Assembly: GCA_035772735.1 (NCBI GenBank)
Contig: JASDFA010000006.1
Span: forward strand, 25,523,501-25,587,500
Source of the DNA: Datura wrightii
Lineage: Eukaryota > Streptophyta > Magnoliopsida > Solanales > Solanaceae
Length of the DNA: 64,000 nt
Direction of reading: 5' to 3'
Shown: in pieces, positions 58,947 through 64,000 of the stretch
How positions within the stretch are numbered: the first letter of the stretch is position 1
How the letters are laid out: each line of letters begins with the position of its first letter
Made by a program: the position numbers and the translations under genes
The notes under the pieces: model-generated
Told to the model about the DNA's origin: nothing
The model's input: only the letters and a program-made list of their open reading frames with translations
Database searches by the model: none

Positions 58947-61321
58947 TCACATGAACTGAACATGGAAACTGATTAGAGAATTAGGGCAACAACTGATACC
59001 TAAAACTGAAACTGAGCCGGTAGGGAACAGGTAAGGGTATTTAGCCGTCATAGCCGCTTTGGATTCCCACGTAGCTCCCTCAATATGCTGATTTCTCCAC
59101 AACACCTTCACCGAAGCTACTTCTTTGTTCCTTAGCTTCCTAACCTGACGATCTAAGATTGCAACTGGAATCTCCTTATAACTGAAGTTATCCTTTTCAC
59201 CGATGTTGTCCACTGGGACTACTAAGCTGGATTACCCAAGAACTTTTTCAAAAGCGACACATGAAACACGGGATGTACAGAAGATAACTATGAGGGAAGG
59301 TCCAACTCATACGCTACCTTAGCAACTCTTCTCGTGATTCGGTAGGGACCAATATAGCGGGGATTGAGTTTTCCTTTCTTTCTGAACTGCATGACTCCCT
59401 TCATGGGGGATACCTTCAAAAACATCCAATCATCTACCTTAAACTACAAATCTCTTCTTCTCACATCTGCATGTGACTTTTGACAACTCTGAGCGGTTTG
59501 CAACTGGTCCCTTATCAACTGAACCTTTATCGTAGCCTCATGAACCCAATCAGGCCCTATCATAGCTTCCTCACCATCCTCAAATCATCCAATGGGCTAT
59601 CTACACCTTTGTCCATAAAGAGCGTCGAACGGTGCCATTTGGATGCTAGAGTGATAGCTGTTATTATAACTGAATTCGATAAAGGGCAAATGATCATCCC
59701 AGATACCTTTGAAGTCCATCACACAAGCTCTCAATATGTCCTCGAGAGTTTGAATTATCCGCTCCAGCTGACCATCCATTTGCGGATGGAATGCTTTTCT
59801 GAGCTTAATTTGAGTCCCAAGCCCTTTTTGGAAAGAGCCCCAAAATAGAGAGGTAAACTGAGTACCTCACTTTGAGATAATAAACAAGGGCACTCTATGA
59901 AGTTGAACCAACTCTAGAATATACAATTTTTCATAATCATCCACTGAATTTGTGGTTTTGACTAGTAGGAAGTGTGTAGCCTTGGTCAACCTGTCTACTA
60001 TCACCTAAATAGAATCATAGTGTCGACAAGTACGAGGTAGGCCTATAATGAAATCCATATTAATCTCTTCCCACTTCCAAGTGGGAATGTTAATATCCTG
60101 AAGTACGTCTCCCAGCCTTTGATGCTCCACTTTCACTTGTTGACCGTTTGGGCCTTTAGCTATGAGTTGTGCAATATCTTTCTTCATGCCGTTCCACCAA
60201 TATATTTCCCGCAAATCATGATACATCTTGGTGGCACCCGGATGGATAGAAACCTGGATCCATTTGCCTCATGAAATATCCGGTCCCTCAAATTATCCAC
60301 ATCTGGAACATATTGACGTCCCTGGTACTACAGCACACCATCTCCCTCTTGGGAGAAGACCTCCACCTTCCGACTTCCAACGGATTCCTTCAGCTTTACT
60401 AAAATCGGATCCTCATCTTGTCTGGATTTCATGTCCGTTACCAAGAATGATTCTGATCCGTTTTGCACAACAACGCCGCCATCGGTCGAGTCGACCAATC
60501 TGACTCCCAATCTTGCAAGTCGATGGACATCTTTCGCCAACTCCTTTCCCTCATTCACGTGGGACACACTCTCTATAGAGAGCCTACTAAGCGCATCCAC
60601 TACCACATTAGCCTTACCCGAGTGGTAAAGGACACTCATGTCGTAGTCCTTTAGTAGCTCAAACCACTTCCTTTGCTGAAGATTAAGATCTTTCTGCATG
60701 AACACATATTGCAAGCTCTTGTGATCCGTGAATACATCCACGTGGGACCCCATACAAGTAATGCCGCCATATCTTCAAGGCGAACACCACCGCGACCAAC
60801 TCAAGATCATGAGTTGGGTAATTCTTCTCATGGATTTTCAACTGTCTTGAGGCATATGCTATCACCTTCCCATGTTTCATCAACACACACCCAAGTCCGA
60901 TTCTCGAAGCATCACAATATACCAAAAAACCATCGGTACCCTCAGGTAAGGTCAACACTGGTGATGAAGTGAGTCGAGTCTTCAACTCTTGGAAGCTCTT
61001 CTCACAAGCCTCCGACCATTGGAACTTTACCTTTTTTTGAGTCAACCTGGTCAATGGTGCTGCAATTGATGGAAATTCCTCAACAAATCTCCGGTAGTAA
61101 CCTACTAGGCCCAAGAAACTCTGAATAGGGTTCACCGGTTTGGGCCAATTCTTCACCACCTCAATTTTCTAAGAATCTACCTTTATGCCTTCACTCGATA
61201 CCACATGGACCAAAAATGCAATTGAGTCCAACCAAAACTTGCACTTACTGAACTTTGCATACAACTGACAATCCTTGAGAGTCTGCAATATAATTCTCAA
61301 ATGAGAGGCATGCTCCTCCTA
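58947..61321 (-). pseudogene. E5 pol: truncated RT, RNase H, integrase, chromodomain
   Basis: Starts inside RT with EEHASHL and QLYAKF (near 61250-61315); protease and the catalytic part of RT are missing. A stop lies near 61170. Next come the SFLGLVGYYRRFVE block, RNase H (YCDASRIGLGC, ELVAVVFAL, and TDHKSLQYVF near 60690-60740), and integrase (MYHDLREIYWWNGMKKD, with CPNC changed to GPNG near 60140-60165, losing the zinc-binding cysteines). AYNNSYHSSIQM-like sequence is followed by a chromodomain-like tail KLRNKEVASVKVLWRNQ...GATWESKA near 59085-59130, with the tryptophan retained. Several stops and frame changes. Confidence 0.83.
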
Positions 61322-62512
61322 GCTCCTGGCGGGGTACTAGAGCATAAAACCTGTTTTGGCGCTGACCGCCTGCTGAACTTGTAGAGGCACCCTGCTGAGT
61401 GGGATGTGCTCTTGGAGTAGAACTGGCTGCTATCACATAGGCCCCAACGACCCCTGACCTGGCTGAGGGACAGTCCCTAAGTTGGTGCTCAGGTTTTCCA
61501 CACCCGAAACACGCATCTGAGCCAACTAAGCACCTCCTAGGATGACTCTTGGTGCACTTCGCACAAGATGGAAAAGTGCGCTCCATCTGAATGCTACCCT
61601 GATCCCTCGAGCCTGAAACCTTGCTCCTCTGATCTCCTCTGAACCTAGATGGCATGCAGGCTGATGATGGGGCTAGAGCGATAGACCTGTGCTGGGATTG
61701 CTAGTTCTGTCCACCCCCTAAGAAACCCCATAGTTGTTGGTCCTGGCCCTCTTGGACTCCCTCTGCCTCTGTAGACCGGCTCCATTTGCTGTGCATGAAA
61801 TACAATATGGGGGAAGTCAATATCTCGATGAAGCATGGCGATCCTGCAATCCTTGTCCAAGTAATCCGCCACCTCATGCAGAAAATAGTTCACCCGAACC
61901 CTTTGATCCGCCACCAACTCTGTAGCATACTTGGATAATCAGGATTTATACTCCTACACGAACATGTTACCCTGCTTCAAATTAACAAACTCACCTGCCT
62001 TGAACTCCTTCATCTCTCGAGGGAAGAACCGATCCATAAATGTCGTGTGAAACTCCTCCCAACCTATCGAGCCTGCACCCACTGCCCTAGCATCTCTCCA
62101 TTGCTTAAACCATATGTGACTACCCCCTTTAGCTGATAGGAGGTCAAGTCAACACACTCTCCATTGTTCACCCCATAACCTGGGTGATCTTCAGAACCTC
62201 CTCAATGAAATCGTGGGGGTCCTCGTACATCTTCGACCCCGTGAACTCAGGAGGGTTCATTCTCAAGAAATTCCTCACCCTAGATGCCTCCGCATTCCCA
62301 TTCTGAAGGTAAAGCACCATTGTATGATTTTGAACCTGGGCAGTCATGGCCTATGGCAACATCTGAATTGCTGCCCTAAACTCAGCGTGGAAAGCCGGAT
62401 CTGGTGCGTGCTCCTCGTGAACGGGTGGGGCTAGCTGATGCTCCTCACCATTTGAACCATCATGATCATTACCGTTACCATTTCTTCTGGGATTCACTTG
62501 GCGTGGAGGCAT
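61322..62512 (-). pseudogene. E5 gag, broken
   Basis: Starts at ATG 62512 (MPPRQVNPRRNGNGND), stops at 62351 after 53 codons, and goes on through NPPEFTG, DPHDFIEEV, FMDRFFPREMKEFKAGEF, ELVADQRVRVNYFLHEVADYL, and MLHRDIDFPHIVFHAQQ. The CCHC knuckle (CFGCGKPEHQLRDC) is near 61475-61520. The glycine/arginine-rich linker is near 61735-61775. It ends where the deletion joins it to RT. At least four stops or frame changes. Confidence 0.83.
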
Positions 62513-62705
62513 GATGCTGCAAACGTGAATAACACGAATTAGAAGGGTAGAGAACTTTTTATCGCACGACATAGATCATGAAAGAAGCGAACATTTCCTA
62601 AATGTCTAATAGCCTCTTCGTCATAAGTGTGGCGCACTTCACACCCATGAAAAAGACTCTACTTAATGCGTCTTTTAGACTCCCTAGGACACTTCAAACC
62701 TATGA

Positions 62706-62716
62706 CTCTGATACCA
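62706..62716 (-). other. Primer-binding site of E5
   Basis: TGGTATCAGAG on the - strand, 11 of 12 bases of the initiator-methionine tRNA site, four bases inside the 5' LTR. Confidence 0.88.
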
Positions 62717-62720
62717 AGTT

Positions 62721-64000
62721 TGTCACAACTCGAACGTACACTCGGATCATAGACACGAGACAAGGAGCCCCCAAAGATCCCATGTCAACCTATGGCATGA
62801 GCGTACATCTGATTCAATCACATAAGCAGAAGACTTAACATAAGGAAATGTAAGCATGCCATAACAACAAAGAAGAGACAATACATGATCCATACATGAC
62901 TGCTGAATACAACTTATAGTCTCAAAAGCCTCTAATCAAGAAAGACGGGTTGATGGGACAACTCCTCAACTAACCCAGTAAATCTGAAACTGAAGGAAAA
63001 ATGTAGAGTCTGAACACTTGGCCCTCGAAACATGAGGACTCCCCAAATAAGCTGATAACTGTCTCGGAAGCACTACTGAGGTGGGTGAGTCTAAGAACCG
63101 AGTCTTGTATCATGAAACGATATATCATAGAAAGTATGTGGTCAGTACTTGGAATATAGTGAGTATGCAAGATAAGTAAAATGGAAAATTAAGATATAGA
63201 AATCTCATAAATGATCATAAGAGTGGGACATCATGCTCATATCATAAATATCGTACCATAACATAAGGCTCAAGGTTTTCAAAAGATTTGTAATACAATC
63301 GTAATCATAATCGTAAGAGAAACGCCTTGTTTAACATGACTTCAGCCCATATACATAATCGTAAACATGCATAAATCATGAGGAACAGTGGGAGATTCTC
63401 TTAACCGGCATACCCCATATAAGCACACATGAAGCCCGACTTATAACCCTAGTCGGGAGGTTGTCCATACCTTTCCAAGGGTAGGACTATGAAAGTGTGA
63501 CGTCACCATGAAAAGGGCCATTTGGGTCGGGGATAGTCCTATAGGAAGTCCCAACATACCTACGGTGGCATATAGTTTATGAGGTCCAGGGCAGAACCTA
63601 GGCCCCCACCTACTCAGTGTTTGATACTACTCCCAAAATGTATATAGTGCTAATAATATAACATACATGAATTCATGGGCTAGTTAAATCATGATAATCA
63701 TAAATATACTTTTACAAACATGAGCTAGCCATGAAATGAGGCCCGTGAGTCATCCAAAACATGATTCATGATTCATAAGGTTCATACATACTTGTAAATC
63801 ATGCATATAGCTTAAATTTCATAAAAATCATAATGGGTAACATAATAAATTCGAAATTTAAATCATAATTCACACTGGGCTTGTGCATATCATTAATGGG
63901 AGAGTAGATCATAAATCGATTTATTCTGAGGCATGCATAATTAGTCTTAAATACATGGAAATCCAGCCAATAATATTATAATTAGTTCAAGCTACAAAAT
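62721..64000 (-). repeat. 5' LTR of E5, partial (continues past the window)
   Basis: Begins (+ strand) TGTCACAACTCG and parallels 56559-57840 throughout, about 80% identical in the first 64 bases by eye. The U3 part is off the window. Confidence 0.9.

Larger units (their letters stand above)
56559..64000 (-). mobile_element. Ty3/gypsy Tekay/Del chromovirus, internally deleted (element E5)
   Basis: 3' LTR (56559-58756), pol remains, gag and part of the 5' LTR (62721 to window end). The primer site and polypurine tract are present. Pol has lost the protease and the front of RT at about 61320. The LTRs differ at about 13 of the first 64 bases, mostly C/T and A/G changes, so this is the oldest LTR pair here. 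Left flanking bases 56554-56558 (GAAAA) should match the unseen right flank. It shares the U3 palindrome type with E1. Confidence 0.88.

Noticed and set aside
1..64000. CRISPR arrays, bacterial operons, tRNA or rRNA genes
   Set aside because: No regularly spaced repeats, no ribosome-binding pattern, and no tRNA cloverleaf or rRNA signature was found. Only tRNA-complementary primer sites of retroelements are present.

Overview
This window looks like a plant nuclear chromosome, most likely Solanaceae. It is AT-rich, has long intergenic DNA and dense nested transposons, and holds one clearly host-type gene, an OVATE-family (OFP) repressor. The family-level assignment is inferred from the style of the OFP protein and of the transposon families; I cannot name the species. 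No bacterial, organellar, rRNA, tRNA or CRISPR features were seen.

Layout, left to right. (1) 1-5723: 3' half and 3' LTR of a Tekay/Del-type Ty3 chromovirus, + strand. (2) 5724-7560: decayed LTR fragments and microsatellites. (3) 7560-11840: a dead L1-type LINE on the - strand, with ORF1 (DUF4283-like) and ORF2 (endonuclease plus reverse transcriptase). (4) 11840-17104: intergenic DNA with a Stowaway-like MITE and copy A of a direct duplication. (5) 17105-18328: the intact OFP gene, 407 codons without introns, carrying an internal tandem duplication. (6) 18440-55585: copy B of the duplication, split by a 35.1-kb Helitron (19219-54358). (7) 55586-56558: a copia-like leader fragment with a tandem repeat. 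(8) 56559-64000: a deletion-derivative Tekay element on the - strand that runs off the window.

The Helitron encodes a RepHel protein (HUH endonuclease plus PIF1-type helicase) followed by an intron-containing RPA-like gene, both eroded. Its helicase gene is cut twice. A non-autonomous Athila/Tat-like LTR element (26491-36229, perfect AGCAT target duplication) lies in one gap. A small copia/TRIM-like element (36552-47446) lies in the other, and it was itself entered by a nearly complete Tekay element (36708-47146). Removing the insertions lets the helicase reading resume at the junctions. Copy A of the duplication keeps the uninterrupted version of the Helitron site and of a MITE site, so both boundaries can be read directly.

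Most notable observations: a 42-nt stem-loop module (12-nt arms, always an 18-nt loop) shared by two unrelated LTR families just upstream of their TATA boxes and repeated inside one of them; a second gene in the Athila-like element that appears to have its own promoter module, 5' exon and intron; the Helitron empty site; and the repeat expansion in the OFP protein.
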